A stretch of DNA of 64,000 bases from Flavobacterium hankyongi (GCF_036840915.1 NZ_CP085725.1:1860001-1924000), one strand, 5' to 3'; shown: positions 20,726 to 29,121, counted from the stretch's first letter. The notes: generated from the letters alone by a model not told the origin. Numbers and translations: made by a program.

Positions 20726-20773
20726 AAAAAATCGTTAGTATAAAAGTACAAAACTTCTACAACTAACGATTTT
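20726..20773 (-). terminator. rpsU terminator running into the xerC start codon
   Basis: A perfect 12-bp inverted repeat AAAATCGTTAGT / ACTAACGATTTT (20728-20739 and 20762-20773) with a 22-nt loop. On the minus strand it is followed by a T run that ends directly at the xerC ATG. Confidence 0.75.
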
Positions 20774-20795
20774 ATATTATCAGAAAATTAACGTA

Positions 20796-20990
20796 TTAAT
20801 TTTCGATACTATCTCTTAATCCTTGGATATATTGAGCTTTTTGGATTTGCGCTCTTCTTGTAACAGAAGGCTTCGTGAATTGCTGACGTGCACGCAATTG
20901 TCTTACAACTCCAGTTTTATCGAATTTTCTTTTGTAACGTTTTAACGCTCTATCGATGTTTTCTCCGTCTTTAATTGGTATAATTAACAT
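20796..20990 (-). CDS. rpsU: 30S ribosomal protein bS21
   Basis: 64-aa basic protein (DRALKRYKRKFDKTGVVRQLRARQQF). In Flavobacterium ribosomes bS21, with bS18 and bS6, hides the anti-Shine-Dalgarno tail of 16S rRNA, which explains the general loss of SD sequences in this phylum. This gene keeps a perfect SD, fitting autoregulation: ribosomes short of bS21 have a free anti-SD and translate rpsU preferentially. Confidence 0.97.
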   Translation of the reverse strand: MLIIPIKDGENIDRALKRYKRKFDKTGVVRQLRARQQFTKPSVTRRAQIQKAQYIQGLRDSIEN

Positions 20991-20998
20991 AATTTAGA

Positions 20999-21007
20999 CA
21001 CCTCCTC
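20999..21007 (-). promoter_or_regulatory. Strong Shine-Dalgarno sequence of rpsU
   Basis: GAGGAGGTG on the minus strand contains AGGAGGTG, a perfect 8-nt complement of the 16S anti-SD CACCUCCU, with one further G-U pair possible. It ends 8 bases before the ATG at 20990, the optimal distance. I noticed no other comparable SD in the window. Confidence 0.92.
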
Positions 21008-21020
21008 TCATTTACGGGTG

Positions 21021-21028
21021 CAAACTTA
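21021..21028 (-). promoter_or_regulatory. Predicted -7 box of rpsU
   Basis: TAAGTTTG on the minus strand matches TAnnTTTG. Transcription would start near 21016 and give a leader of about 26 nt that carries the Shine-Dalgarno sequence. No clean TTG at -33 is seen. Confidence 0.55.
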
Positions 21029-21052
21029 TAACTTTATTATGAATTAAAAAAA

Positions 21053-21973
21053 TTAATTAAAAAAGAATTCTGTAGTTGTAGTATTATTAGCTGTATAAAC
21101 AGGATCAGAAAAAGTGATTGTCTTAGTTTTCTTTTTATAAAAACCATTGGACAAAACTTCATAAACTTCCTCATTAACATTTTGCTGCAACAGATTTTTT
21201 GAAAAATAGGAATCATTAGCTACGACAGAAAAACATTCTGCATTTATTAATCGATGCATTTTTTTTCCATAAGAATTGTCTTTTAAAAACAATAAATTAT
21301 CAATAACATTAGAGAATTGAAAGTTTAAAACCTGTCCGTTGCCTTTATGAATAGCTACCATATTACCATTCAAATATGTAAACTGATTAACTGAATCCAT
21401 TTGTCCGTTTAAATCAAAATCAACACCTGCTTCAACAACATTATCGTTTTCATCAAATTTAAGAATACTTCTTTTCAATATCACAGCCTGTGGGTTATCA
21501 TATGGCAAATCAATTCTCTCCAAGTAAACTATCGAAGTTGAAACATACACATATCTATAATGCATAACATCAACACTTCCATTTCCGACTCTATTCCAAT
21601 TAAGACCAATTAAGTCATTTGTGGCGTTGTAAAAAAAATCTTTAGAGTTAACTCCATCTGAATCGGAAATAACCAATCCATTATTGTACGTAAAATAATC
21701 GAAAGTAGTTATTCCTTGACTTATTCCATTCACAAAAACCTCATTCATTGAAGAAGACAATTTATTATTTACAATATTAGTAGTCATAACCGATTCATAG
21801 GTATTATGCAACGAACTATTAGAATCAGTATAGTTAGAAGAAGAAATGGTTTTGTAACTAGAAAATGAAGGTGTAACCTCATTTTGGTTTTCATCGACAT
21901 CAGAATCATTATTACAAGATTGTAGCATGAATACAAATCCTACAATCAAAATGGACAATTTAAATAATTTCAT
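21053..21973 (-). CDS. Lipoprotein of unknown function
   Basis: 306-aa protein with a lipoprotein signal (LIVGFVFMLQSCNND; lipobox Cys at residue 20). The mature part begins with an Asp/Asn-rich linker and then has YNGGL-like beta repeats (FDENDNVVEAGVDFDLNGQMDSVNQFTYLNGNMVAIHKGNGQ) that resemble the repeating strands of YD/RHS-type or DUF4595-like lipoproteins. Role unknown. It is followed by rpsU after 62 bp and is divergent from the flavin reductase. Confidence 0.8.
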   Translation of the reverse strand: MKLFKLSILIVGFVFMLQSCNNDSDVDENQNEVTPSFSSYKTISSSNYTDSNSSLHNTYESVMTTNIVNNKLSSSMNEVFVNGISQGITTFDYFTYNNGLVISDSDGVNSKDFFYNATNDLIGLNWNRVGNGSVDVMHYRYVYVSTSIVYLERIDLPYDNPQAVILKRSILKFDENDNVVEAGVDFDLNGQMDSVNQFTYLNGNMVAIHKGNGQVLNFQFSNVIDNLLFLKDNSYGKKMHRLINAECFSVVANDSYFSKNLLQQNVNEEVYEVLSNGFYKKKTKTITFSDPVYTANNTTTTEFFFN

Positions 21974-22073
21974 TTGTTTTTTTATTACTATTTATCTTAT
22001 TAACGAAATCACAACCTCATTATTGCAGAAAAAAATGCACATTAAGAAAAATATTTCATACAACATAAATACC

Positions 22074-22081
22074 TAAATTTG
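22074..22081 (+). promoter_or_regulatory. Predicted -7 box of the flavin reductase gene
   Basis: TAAATTTG fits TAnnTTTG and lies 25 bases before the ATG at 22107. Confidence 0.5.
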
Positions 22082-22106
22082 TATAAGCAAATCATAAAAA
22101 AGAATC

Positions 22107-22775
22107 ATGTCAGACCACACTGTAAAAATTCTTCAGTCTTATTATATCACTCATGATGTAAAATGTTTTATTGTAGAAAAACCAGAAAACTACGATTTTA
22201 TCCCCGGACAGGCCACCAATGTTTGCATTAATCTACCCGAATGGAAAGACAAACCTCGTCCTTTTACATTTACGAATTTAAGAGAACAGCGTTATTTAGA
22301 ATTTATGATCAAAATTTATAGAGATCATAATGGAGTTACAAATATGCTTGGCAAAACCAATGCAGGATCCGAATTAATTATTCAAGAACCTTTTGGCGGA
22401 ATTCAATTTAAAAAACCCGGAATCTTTATAGCTGCAGGAACTGGCATCACTCCTTTTTTATCCATTTTTAGAGATTTGTACAAACAAAACAAACTTTACG
22501 GCAATAAGCTCATTTATACAAACAAAACATCTGACGATGTTATCATGGATGCCGAACTAAAAAAGCTATTAAAAAACGATTACTTGAAAGTATATACCAG
22601 AGAGCACGTAATTGGATTTACTGGCAAACGCATCGACCGTAACTTTCTAATTGAAAACATTGCCGATTTTGGGCAACATTTTTATGTATGTGGACCAAAA
22701 GATTTCGTAAAGAGCATTACTGGACATTTAATTGAACTTGGTGTAACTTCTGATGCTTTAGTAATTGAAGAATAA
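22107..22775 (+). CDS. Ferredoxin/flavodoxin-NADP reductase family flavoprotein
   Basis: 222-aa protein with an FAD-binding domain (PGQATNVCINLPEWKDKPRPFTFTN, containing the RPFT flavin motif) followed by a NAD(P)-binding domain (GIFIAAGTGITPFLSIFRDL and FYVCGPKDFVKSI). This is the compact FNR fold without an attached ferredoxin domain. It moves electrons between NAD(P)H and a flavodoxin, ferredoxin or small acceptor; the partner is not indicated by neighbours. It stands alone with its own promoter and terminator. Confidence 0.9.
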   Translation: MSDHTVKILQSYYITHDVKCFIVEKPENYDFIPGQATNVCINLPEWKDKPRPFTFTNLREQRYLEFMIKIYRDHNGVTNMLGKTNAGSELIIQEPFGGIQFKKPGIFIAAGTGITPFLSIFRDLYKQNKLYGNKLIYTNKTSDDVIMDAELKKLLKNDYLKVYTREHVIGFTGKRIDRNFLIENIADFGQHFYVCGPKDFVKSITGHLIELGVTSDALVIEE

Positions 22776-22776
22776 A

Positions 22777-22803
22777 AAAAGCCAGTTTAACAACTGGCTT
22801 TTT
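22777..22803. terminator. Bidirectional terminator
   Basis: GCCAGTT-TAAC-AACTGGC flanked by A and T runs lies between the convergent reductase and 80-aa membrane protein genes and can serve both. Confidence 0.9.
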
Positions 22804-22806
22804 TAT

Positions 22807-23049
22807 TTATTTTCCAAAATATAATTTTGGAAAATATTTCGCTCTTAAAAAGATGGGCTTAAATTTAAGTATATCATTCTTAGAAATTAAACCTAAGAGA
22901 TACAATCTATAACCATCTGTAAAATTCCTATATATTATATACAAAATTGCCCCTATGACAAAGTACAAACTTAAATCATTTATTGCTAACCAAGCTAATA
23001 CTGGCAAAGGCAATAAAATAATAGTATAAAATATCAATAAATTTTTCAT
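22807..23049 (-). CDS. Small membrane protein
   Basis: 80-aa protein with two hydrophobic segments (about residues 2-20 and 27-42) and a basic C-terminus (ILKFKPIFLRAKYFPKLYFGK). No family recognised. It starts 17 bp after the stop of the 214-aa lipoprotein gene, so the two are probably one transcription unit and may work together. Confidence 0.6.
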   Translation of the reverse strand: MKNLLIFYTIILLPLPVLAWLAINDLSLYFVIGAILYIIYRNFTDGYRLYLLGLISKNDILKFKPIFLRAKYFPKLYFGK

Positions 23050-23066
23050 GATTCTTTATTTATAAA

Positions 23067-23711
23067 TTACCTACAAACCCTATCGTAACATGCAATAGCC
23101 ATGACACCAAAAGTCTCTGGAATAAACGCAGAAACCATTCCAAGACCTACTGAAGTCCAACCATGATTTGAATAAGCATCTGATATACAGTCCATTGTTG
23201 CTTGATCGCACGGCTTATTTCTACTGTAAGCAGTATTAGGTGTAGAAACAACACTATTATTTAGATAATCAAAACTAAAGGTAGATATTAATTCTTTATC
23301 AATATCAAAAACTTTAACTAAAGAGCTATTAGTTTCGTTATTAATTTCTAATAGCAACGGCTCTCCATAAATCAAATCCCCATCAAAACCAACCATAAGA
23401 GACTCACTATCTGCGCTTAATACTGGAGAAATTGATTTTACCACAATCAGCCCTAAACCAGTTTCTTCATTTAATACAATTTCAGCATTTTCAAAATCAT
23501 ACTGATCATTTGATACTTTATTTTCGTTATTATCAATCGATTTTGCATCGATATAATTTTGCAATTTTTGAATAGTTTGTTTATCCCCAATTTTACTAAC
23601 ATTCAAAGATTTATTTTCATTTTTGCTATTTTCATCTTTCTCACATGCAATAAACATTATAGCAGATACCAAAAAGAGAGATGCCAAATAAACTGGATTA
23701 ATTTTTCTCAT
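23067..23711 (-). CDS. Lipoprotein with a four-Cys C-terminal peptide
   Basis: 214-aa protein with lipoprotein signal (SLFLVSAIMFIACEKD, lipobox Cys at residue 23). The central part is acidic and unremarkable. The last 45 residues differ in character: a Cys-x5-Cys pair (CDQATMDC), aromatic and Gly-rich sequence (SNHGWTSVGLGM), and a closing CYDRVC, so four Cys could form two disulfides. Function unknown. A small membrane protein follows at once. A TTACGG palindrome lies 111 bp upstream. Confidence 0.75.
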   Translation of the reverse strand: MRKINPVYLASLFLVSAIMFIACEKDENSKNENKSLNVSKIGDKQTIQKLQNYIDAKSIDNNENKVSNDQYDFENAEIVLNEETGLGLIVVKSISPVLSADSESLMVGFDGDLIYGEPLLLEINNETNSSLVKVFDIDKELISTFSFDYLNNSVVSTPNTAYSRNKPCDQATMDCISDAYSNHGWTSVGLGMVSAFIPETFGVMAIACYDRVCR

Positions 23712-23821
23712 TTTATTAATTTTTTAAATTATTTATTTTAATCTCTTATGGCCATTTTGAAATCATTGCAAAACAAAAAAAAAAACTAATTAATACGTAA
23801 AAACTTAAATTTTAACTTTTA

Positions 23822-23838
23822 TTACGGAAAAACCGTAA
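23822..23838. promoter_or_regulatory. Palindrome TTACGG-N5-CCGTAA, candidate regulator site (copy 2)
   Basis: Identical over 17 bp to the site at 3729-3745. It lies between the acyl-CoA dehydrogenase stop and the 214-aa lipoprotein gene, 111 bp upstream of the latter's ATG. Confidence 0.5.
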
Positions 23839-23912
23839 AAACAAAAAAGCTAAGATTTTTCTTGGCTTTAACTTGTTAATTTTAAACTAATTATGTGTTA
23901 TAAAAAAAATTA

Positions 23913-25085
23913 TTATTTCTTAACTGCTGGTTGATAATCTTTATTGTCAATTATCATTTTAGATAAAATCTCTTTTAAAATTTCTGAAGTTCCTCCACCA
24001 ATTGGGCCTAAACGGCTATCACGGAACAAACGTGCCAATGGGTATTCTTCCATGTAACCATAACCTCCTAACATTTGTAAGCAATCATAAATGGCTTGGT
24101 CTGCCACTTTAGTTGATTTTAATTTGGCCATAGTAGCCTCTTTTACCACATATTCTCCTGCATTTAATCTTGCTACAGCAGCATAGTTAAACACTTTACA
24201 GTGCTCAACCTCAGTTGCATGCTCAACCATAGTGTGACGTAACGCTTGGAATTTATTAATTTTTGTCCCGAACGCCTCGCGTTGTGACATATATTCAAGA
24301 GTATAATCTATTGCATATTCAGCTCTAGCATGTGCATTGATAGCCATAATCAATCGCTCTAATGCAAAATGTTGCATTATATAAGGGAAACCTTTTCCTT
24401 CCTCTCCCATTAAGTTTTCAGCAGGTATTTCAACATTATCAAATGCAATCTCTGCAGTATCTGAAGCTCTCCAGCCTAATTTATCCAGTTTTGTAGCTGA
24501 AACACCTTTTAAATTAGCATCAACTAAAAACATTGTAATTCCTTTATTACCCAACTCTGGATTTGTTTTCGCTGCAACCACATAGTAGTCCGCATAAACA
24601 CCATTAGTAATAAAAGTTTTTGAACCGTTTAGGATGTATTTATCACCTTTCTTTTCAGCTGTGGTTCTCATTCCTGCCACATCACTACCTCCAAAAGGTT
24701 CTGTTATACAAAGAGCACCAATTTTTTCACCAGCAATACTAGTAGCTAAATACTCTTGTTTAATACGTTCATCACCTTCTGCATTTAAATGTGTCATTGC
24801 TAAATAAGCATGTGCCCACATTGCAGCTGCAAAACCAGAAGATTTTACTTTTTGTAATTCTTCTAAAAATATAACCGTATAAAATAAATCCAAATTTGAA
24901 CCTCCGTACGCTTCAGGATAATTTACTCCAAAAAAGCCCATCTCTCCAAATTTCTTCCAAATGAAGCGTTCTATCTGACCTGTTTTTTCCCATTTTTCAA
25001 TGTGAGGCGCTACTTCTTTTTGTAAAAAATCGCGAAAACTCTCTCTAAATAATTGATGATCTTCAGTAAAATAAATTGAATTCAT
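23913..25085 (-). CDS. Acyl-CoA dehydrogenase
   Basis: 390-aa FAD enzyme that introduces the 2,3-double bond into acyl-CoA. It has ALCITEPFGGSDVAGMRTTA, KTFITNG, GWRASDTAEIAFDNVEIP and REAFGTKINKFQALRH. The usual YEGT motif of short and medium chain enzymes reads GGGTSEI, so the catalytic Glu is not at that position. The ERL in FALERLIMAINAHA may supply it, as in isovaleryl-CoA and long-chain dehydrogenases. Substrate cannot be fixed. It is the last gene of a minus-strand run with HhH, PspC and DUF2851 genes. Confidence 0.93.
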   Translation of the reverse strand: MNSIYFTEDHQLFRESFRDFLQKEVAPHIEKWEKTGQIERFIWKKFGEMGFFGVNYPEAYGGSNLDLFYTVIFLEELQKVKSSGFAAAMWAHAYLAMTHLNAEGDERIKQEYLATSIAGEKIGALCITEPFGGSDVAGMRTTAEKKGDKYILNGSKTFITNGVYADYYVVAAKTNPELGNKGITMFLVDANLKGVSATKLDKLGWRASDTAEIAFDNVEIPAENLMGEEGKGFPYIMQHFALERLIMAINAHARAEYAIDYTLEYMSQREAFGTKINKFQALRHTMVEHATEVEHCKVFNYAAVARLNAGEYVVKEATMAKLKSTKVADQAIYDCLQMLGGYGYMEEYPLARLFRDSRLGPIGGGTSEILKEILSKMIIDNKDYQPAVKK

Positions 25086-25114
25086 AAGGTTGTATTGTAC
25101 TCTTTTTTAGTTTT

Positions 25115-26008
25115 TTATTTAAAGTCCAAATATAGAGCAATAATTTTAACTTTTTCAACAGGAAAGCCCTTAATTTTTGTTAAATCCTCAATTGATCTTA
25201 TCCCGCCATTCATACTGCGATACGTTACAATTTCACGAGCTAAGGGATATCTAAAATAAGGCAATTTCATCAATTCTTTAGTGGAAGCGTTATTGATGTC
25301 AATTTTAGCAATGACAGGCACTGTCCCTATTTTAAAATTTTTATTCAATTCATAAATCACTTCTGGCGAAACTCCCCAAACACCTTGCAATTGTTCCATA
25401 GAAACAAAACCACCCAATATAGTTCTTTCTTTGATTATTCGCTCAGAAATAGCATCCCCAATTCCGAAAATTTTCATCAAATCTTCTTTTGTGGCCATAT
25501 TAATATCTTGTACAACGGTCTTTTTTACCGTTTTCTCAAAAGGTTTATAATTGAGTTTTGAATAGGTCGTATAGGCATTATTTTTATTTTTTACCCATTC
25601 TGGAAATTTAAAATAGGGAGAAATTTTAGCCAATAATGAATCGGAAATTTTGGTAACTTGTTGAAAATCTTCGGCGGAGTTTACAAATTTCCCAGTTTTA
25701 CGAAATTGAAGTAACCGATCAATTTCAGCTACGCTCATTCCTAACTTATATCCTTTAAAATCGGTTATAAAGTTTGGGTTAAACGGATACATTTTATAGC
25801 CTTCATCTTTATCAGTATTATTTTTAAGAGAATCAATTTCGACTTGCATTGCCAGCCATTGTTTTTCTTCTTCAGTAATTTCCTCATTTTTTACTGAAGA
25901 AAAACTGATAAAGAAATAAAAAGCTTGAAGTAAAACTATTATAAAAACTAAAAGAGCTAAACCAATACGTTGCTCTTTATTAAAAAGTAGAAATTTTTTA
26001 AAAATCAT
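25115..26008 (-). CDS. Helix-hairpin-helix (ComEA-like) membrane-anchored protein
   Basis: 297-aa protein with an N-terminal membrane anchor (IGLALLVFIIVLLQAFYFFISF) and several HhH DNA-binding motifs: DINMATKEDLMKIFGIGDAISERIIKER, DINNASTKELMKLPYFRYPLAREIVTYR, and an N-terminal variant GMSVAEIDRLLQFRKTGKFV. ComEA-type proteins bind incoming DNA in natural transformation; Bacteroidota homologues are little studied, so DNA binding is inferred. It lies 5 bp downstream of the PspC gene. Confidence 0.88.
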   Translation of the reverse strand: MIFKKFLLFNKEQRIGLALLVFIIVLLQAFYFFISFSSVKNEEITEEEKQWLAMQVEIDSLKNNTDKDEGYKMYPFNPNFITDFKGYKLGMSVAEIDRLLQFRKTGKFVNSAEDFQQVTKISDSLLAKISPYFKFPEWVKNKNNAYTTYSKLNYKPFEKTVKKTVVQDINMATKEDLMKIFGIGDAISERIIKERTILGGFVSMEQLQGVWGVSPEVIYELNKNFKIGTVPVIAKIDINNASTKELMKLPYFRYPLAREIVTYRSMNGGIRSIEDLTKIKGFPVEKVKIIALYLDFK

Positions 26009-26013
26009 ATCAT

Positions 26014-26241
26014 TTATAAATCGAATACAGATGTTCTTTTGGTTCTCACTAAATCCTTTAGTTTAATAATAAAACCCAATGTAAGATAGACTCCAAACCA
26101 CAAACCTGCTGTAACGAAAGAAATATAAATAAAAAACAATCGGACACTATTGGCACGCATTCCTAATCTATCAGCTAGTCGAGATGCAATGTGAAACCCT
26201 TGCTTTTCAAAAAAATATTTCAGTTTAAGTACAAATGACAC
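26014..26241 (-). CDS. PspC domain protein
   Basis: 75-aa membrane protein resembling PspC: the amphipathic start FEKQGFHIASRLADRLGMRANSVRLFFIYIS and a hydrophobic hairpin FVTAGLWFGVYLTLGFII. PspC proteins take part in envelope stress responses. Operon with the HhH protein. Confidence 0.85.
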   Translation of the reverse strand: MSFVLKLKYFFEKQGFHIASRLADRLGMRANSVRLFFIYISFVTAGLWFGVYLTLGFIIKLKDLVRTKRTSVFDL

Positions 26242-26279
26242 TTTGTTTGATTTTTATGAAGTAAACTTACAATTATTTT

Positions 26280-27548
26280 CTAATTCTTCAAAAGTTCAAT
26301 TCCTATAGAGCAGTTTAAACATTTTCCTAAATTACAATACACTTTCTTTAAATGCAGTAAAGACTGCGTTTGAAAAGCATTTTCAGATTTTACTCCAACA
26401 GCTTTAAACTTTTCGATTACTACATTTTTTTCTGGTTTGATTTCTTCGATAATTTCAATACAATCTTCAAAAGTATCTTTACCTAGAGTTCTATCATATA
26501 AAAATTTAAATGGCACAATTGTGTTTATTATTATAAGATCAATAAAAGATTTAGAAAGCGTCTTTTTTTTCTTTGGACTTAGTTTATCAAACTGATAATG
26601 ATATTCCCAATAATTATTAACCGAAACAGCAAACAGACCATACAATTCGTCAATTGTAGAAGCTTCTATTACTTTTGAAAATAAGTTTTGATACAAAGAA
26701 TAAAGTCTAGCCAACTGAGCCAACCTTATGGTAGGAAAATTATCAGGGCGGAGTTTAAAAAATTCAACTTGTCTATGAATAGCTATTTCTAAATTATACT
26801 TTTGTTTTATGTATTCCCAATGAAAATATAAATCTTTACAATAAGTGTCTTCATGATTTGAAGTCAGCATATTTAGCGAACCATAAAACAGAGCTTCCAA
26901 ATTTTCTGAATTAAAACCTTCTTTTCTAATGATTTCAAAAGGAATTGATTTTGCCATTTGAAAAAACACATCGCCATTTATATTCAATCCAAAATTTTTT
27001 GCTAGAAAACAAAAGAAAACAGCTTCCCAATCGTTTTTAGCAAACTCTAACATTTGCTGGATTCCTTCTGACTTTTTCTCTAATCGTTCAAAATACAATC
27101 TCTCTTGCCAGTTCTTTAAAACAAACTCAGAAATGTTTTGGATATCATTCTCACAACTAATCCATGATTTTTGTTGCTTTAGCTTACTATACTTGAACAA
27201 TAATTCTTTTGAGATAAACTGTGAAAGCTCTAAAACAGGGATTATTGAATTATCTTTTCTAAAAACATCAACATCATTTTCCCAAACTACATGTAGGATA
27301 ACATTATTGTAATTGTCATCTTCTTGATGATTGTGCAAATACCAATCTGAAGATTTGGTATGCACCTCAATATTTCCTGCCCATTTTTGATTACCAATAA
27401 TGAGTTGAGCATTAAAAAAATCAGGACCACTCGATTTTAAGTACGAACCAGGTTTTACAATCTGAAGTTCATCACCTTGAGTAGTCCTGAGAGAGCAAAT
27501 ATCCAGTCTTTGGAATTGCCAAATGTGGTGTAAAAATTCTTCTTGCAT
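26280..27548 (-). CDS. DUF2851 family protein
   Basis: 422-aa soluble protein typical of Bacteroidota. The N-terminal half contains the conserved segments SGPDFFNAQLIIGNQKWAGNIEVHTKSSDWYLHNH and NVILHVVWENDVDV. The C-terminus has a Cys cluster (CNLGKCLNCSIG) that may bind metal or an Fe-S centre. Function unknown. It starts 23 bases after the cystathionine beta-synthase terminator. Confidence 0.9.
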   Translation of the reverse strand: MQEEFLHHIWQFQRLDICSLRTTQGDELQIVKPGSYLKSSGPDFFNAQLIIGNQKWAGNIEVHTKSSDWYLHNHQEDDNYNNVILHVVWENDVDVFRKDNSIIPVLELSQFISKELLFKYSKLKQQKSWISCENDIQNISEFVLKNWQERLYFERLEKKSEGIQQMLEFAKNDWEAVFFCFLAKNFGLNINGDVFFQMAKSIPFEIIRKEGFNSENLEALFYGSLNMLTSNHEDTYCKDLYFHWEYIKQKYNLEIAIHRQVEFFKLRPDNFPTIRLAQLARLYSLYQNLFSKVIEASTIDELYGLFAVSVNNYWEYHYQFDKLSPKKKKTLSKSFIDLIIINTIVPFKFLYDRTLGKDTFEDCIEIIEEIKPEKNVVIEKFKAVGVKSENAFQTQSLLHLKKVYCNLGKCLNCSIGIELLKN

Positions 27549-27570
27549 GGCGTATAACGAAATGTAAATA

Positions 27571-27602
27571 TAAAAAAAATCCTACAAAATTTTGTAGGAT
27601 TT
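27571..27602 (-). terminator. Terminator of cystathionine beta-synthase
   Basis: The perfect palindrome AAATCCTACAAAA / TTTTGTAGGATTT (27577-27602) is followed on the minus strand by a T run. It lies 22 bases after the upstream stop codon. Confidence 0.88.
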
Positions 27603-27623
27603 AAAATTAAATATCTTAAAGCT

Positions 27624-28985
27624 TTACTTTATCGAATTAATAATATCATGTTTTGTAATAATATGAAACTTACCTTTTCCTAAATCGACTAAAACAGCCT
27701 GATTGTCTTTATTTATTAATTTAGAGACTTCTTCTACTGCTGTTCCTAAAGAAACCACTGGAAATGGATTGCCCATAACTTCTCTGATTGGTTTGTCAGC
27801 AACATTTTTATCAGTGATATAGCTTTGGAACAAATCTGATTCATCAACAGAACCTACAAAACCATTTACATCTACAACTGGAATTTGTGAAATTTTATAT
27901 TTACGCATTCTTTCGATTGCATGAGATACCAACTCTTCTGTTCTTACAGTTACTAATGGTTTATCGATATGTTCTTTGATAAGATCTTCCGCTTTTGTAA
28001 CTTCTTCTTCTAAAAATCCTCGTTCACGCATCCAATCGTCATTGAACATTTTTCCTACGTAACGACTTCCGGAATCGTGGAATAAAACCACTACCACGTC
28101 GTCTTTTGTAAAATGTTCTTTCAATTGAAGTAAACCTTTTACAGCAGCTCCTGCAGAGTTTCCAACAAAAATCCCTTCTTCTAAAGCAATTTTACGAGTA
28201 TAAACTGCAGCATCTTTATCAGTTACTTTAGTGAATCCATCAATCAATGAGAAATCAACGTTTTTAGGTAAAATATCTTCACCAATACCTTCTGTGATAT
28301 AGGTATAAATTTCATTCTCGTCAAAAATTCCAGTTTCGTGATATTTTTTGAATACTGAACCATACGTATCAATTCCCCATATTTTAATGTTTGGATTTTT
28401 CTCTTTTAAATATTTCGCTACACCTGAAATAGTTCCTCCAGTACCAACACCCACTACAAAGTGCGTAATTTTCCCTTCTGTTTGCTCCCAGATTTCTGGA
28501 CCTGTTTGTTCGTAATGCGCTATAGCATTACTTGGATTATCGTACTGATTCACATACCAAGAGTTTGGAGTCTCTTCTGATAATCGTTTTGAAACTGAAT
28601 AGTACGAACGAGGATCTGTTGGTTCAACGTCTGTAGGACAAACAACAACCTTAGCTCCTACTGCTCTAAGAATATCACATTTTTCTTTTGATTGTTTATC
28701 AGAGATTACACAAATTAATTTGTACCCTTTTACAATAGCACCAAGCGCTAATCCCATTCCGGTGTTACCAGATGTCCCTTCGATAATGGTTCCTCCTGGT
28801 TTTAATCTTCCATCGGCTTCTGCGTCTTCAATCATTTTTACAGCCATTCTGTCTTTTACTGAATTACCTGGGTTAAAGGTTTCAACTTTAGCCAATACTA
28901 AAGCATCAACTTCAGCTGTAACTTTATTTAACTTAACTAAAGGAGTGTTTCCAATAGTTTCTAATATGTTTTTTGCGTATTGCAT
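27624..28985 (-). CDS. Cystathionine beta-synthase / cysteine synthase with CBS domains
   Basis: 453-aa PLP enzyme. Residues 1-320 form the catalytic domain, with the PLP lysine at about 44 (NPGNSVKDRM), the substrate loop EGTSGNTGMGLA and the phosphate loop GTGGTISG. Residues about 335-453 hold two CBS motifs (RMRKYKISQIPVVDVNGFVGSVDESDLF; SLGTAVEEVSKLINKDNQAVLVD). It condenses serine or O-acetylserine with homocysteine or sulfide; the domain order is that of cystathionine beta-synthase. A regulatory nucleotide may bind the CBS pair. Monocistronic, with a -7 box at 29007. Confidence 0.92.
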   Translation of the reverse strand: MQYAKNILETIGNTPLVKLNKVTAEVDALVLAKVETFNPGNSVKDRMAVKMIEDAEADGRLKPGGTIIEGTSGNTGMGLALGAIVKGYKLICVISDKQSKEKCDILRAVGAKVVVCPTDVEPTDPRSYYSVSKRLSEETPNSWYVNQYDNPSNAIAHYEQTGPEIWEQTEGKITHFVVGVGTGGTISGVAKYLKEKNPNIKIWGIDTYGSVFKKYHETGIFDENEIYTYITEGIGEDILPKNVDFSLIDGFTKVTDKDAAVYTRKIALEEGIFVGNSAGAAVKGLLQLKEHFTKDDVVVVLFHDSGSRYVGKMFNDDWMRERGFLEEEVTKAEDLIKEHIDKPLVTVRTEELVSHAIERMRKYKISQIPVVDVNGFVGSVDESDLFQSYITDKNVADKPIREVMGNPFPVVSLGTAVEEVSKLINKDNQAVLVDLGKGKFHIITKHDIINSIK

Positions 28986-29006
28986 TATAATTGTTTTTTG
29001 TTGTTA

Positions 29007-29014
29007 CAAAGGTA
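29007..29014 (-). promoter_or_regulatory. Predicted -7 box of cystathionine beta-synthase
   Basis: TACCTTTG on the minus strand fits TAnnTTTG, 21 bases before the ATG at 28985. Confidence 0.5.
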
Positions 29015-29049
29015 AAAAAATGTAATTGATTTTTGAAATCTAGATGATT

Positions 29050-29116
29050 GCGTGAGGGATGGCAGCAAGTACCATGTACTGCGAACAGCCCGACCGTGCC
29101 ACAGGCAGGGTCACGC
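29050..29116. ncRNA. GC-rich structured intergenic element
   Basis: A GC-rich island in an AT-rich gap. GCGTGA (29050-29055) pairs with TCACGC (29111-29116) and encloses two hairpins, GC-A-AGTAC-CAT-GTACT-GC (29065-29082) and TGCC-ACA-GGCA (29097-29107), plus the unpaired GCCCGACCG. It resembles a family of repeated intergenic elements beginning GTGAGGGAT in Flavobacterium and may be related to the Rfam Flavo-1 motif; this is recollection and was not searched. Strand is uncertain. Confidence 0.45.
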
Positions 29117-29121
29117 CATAA

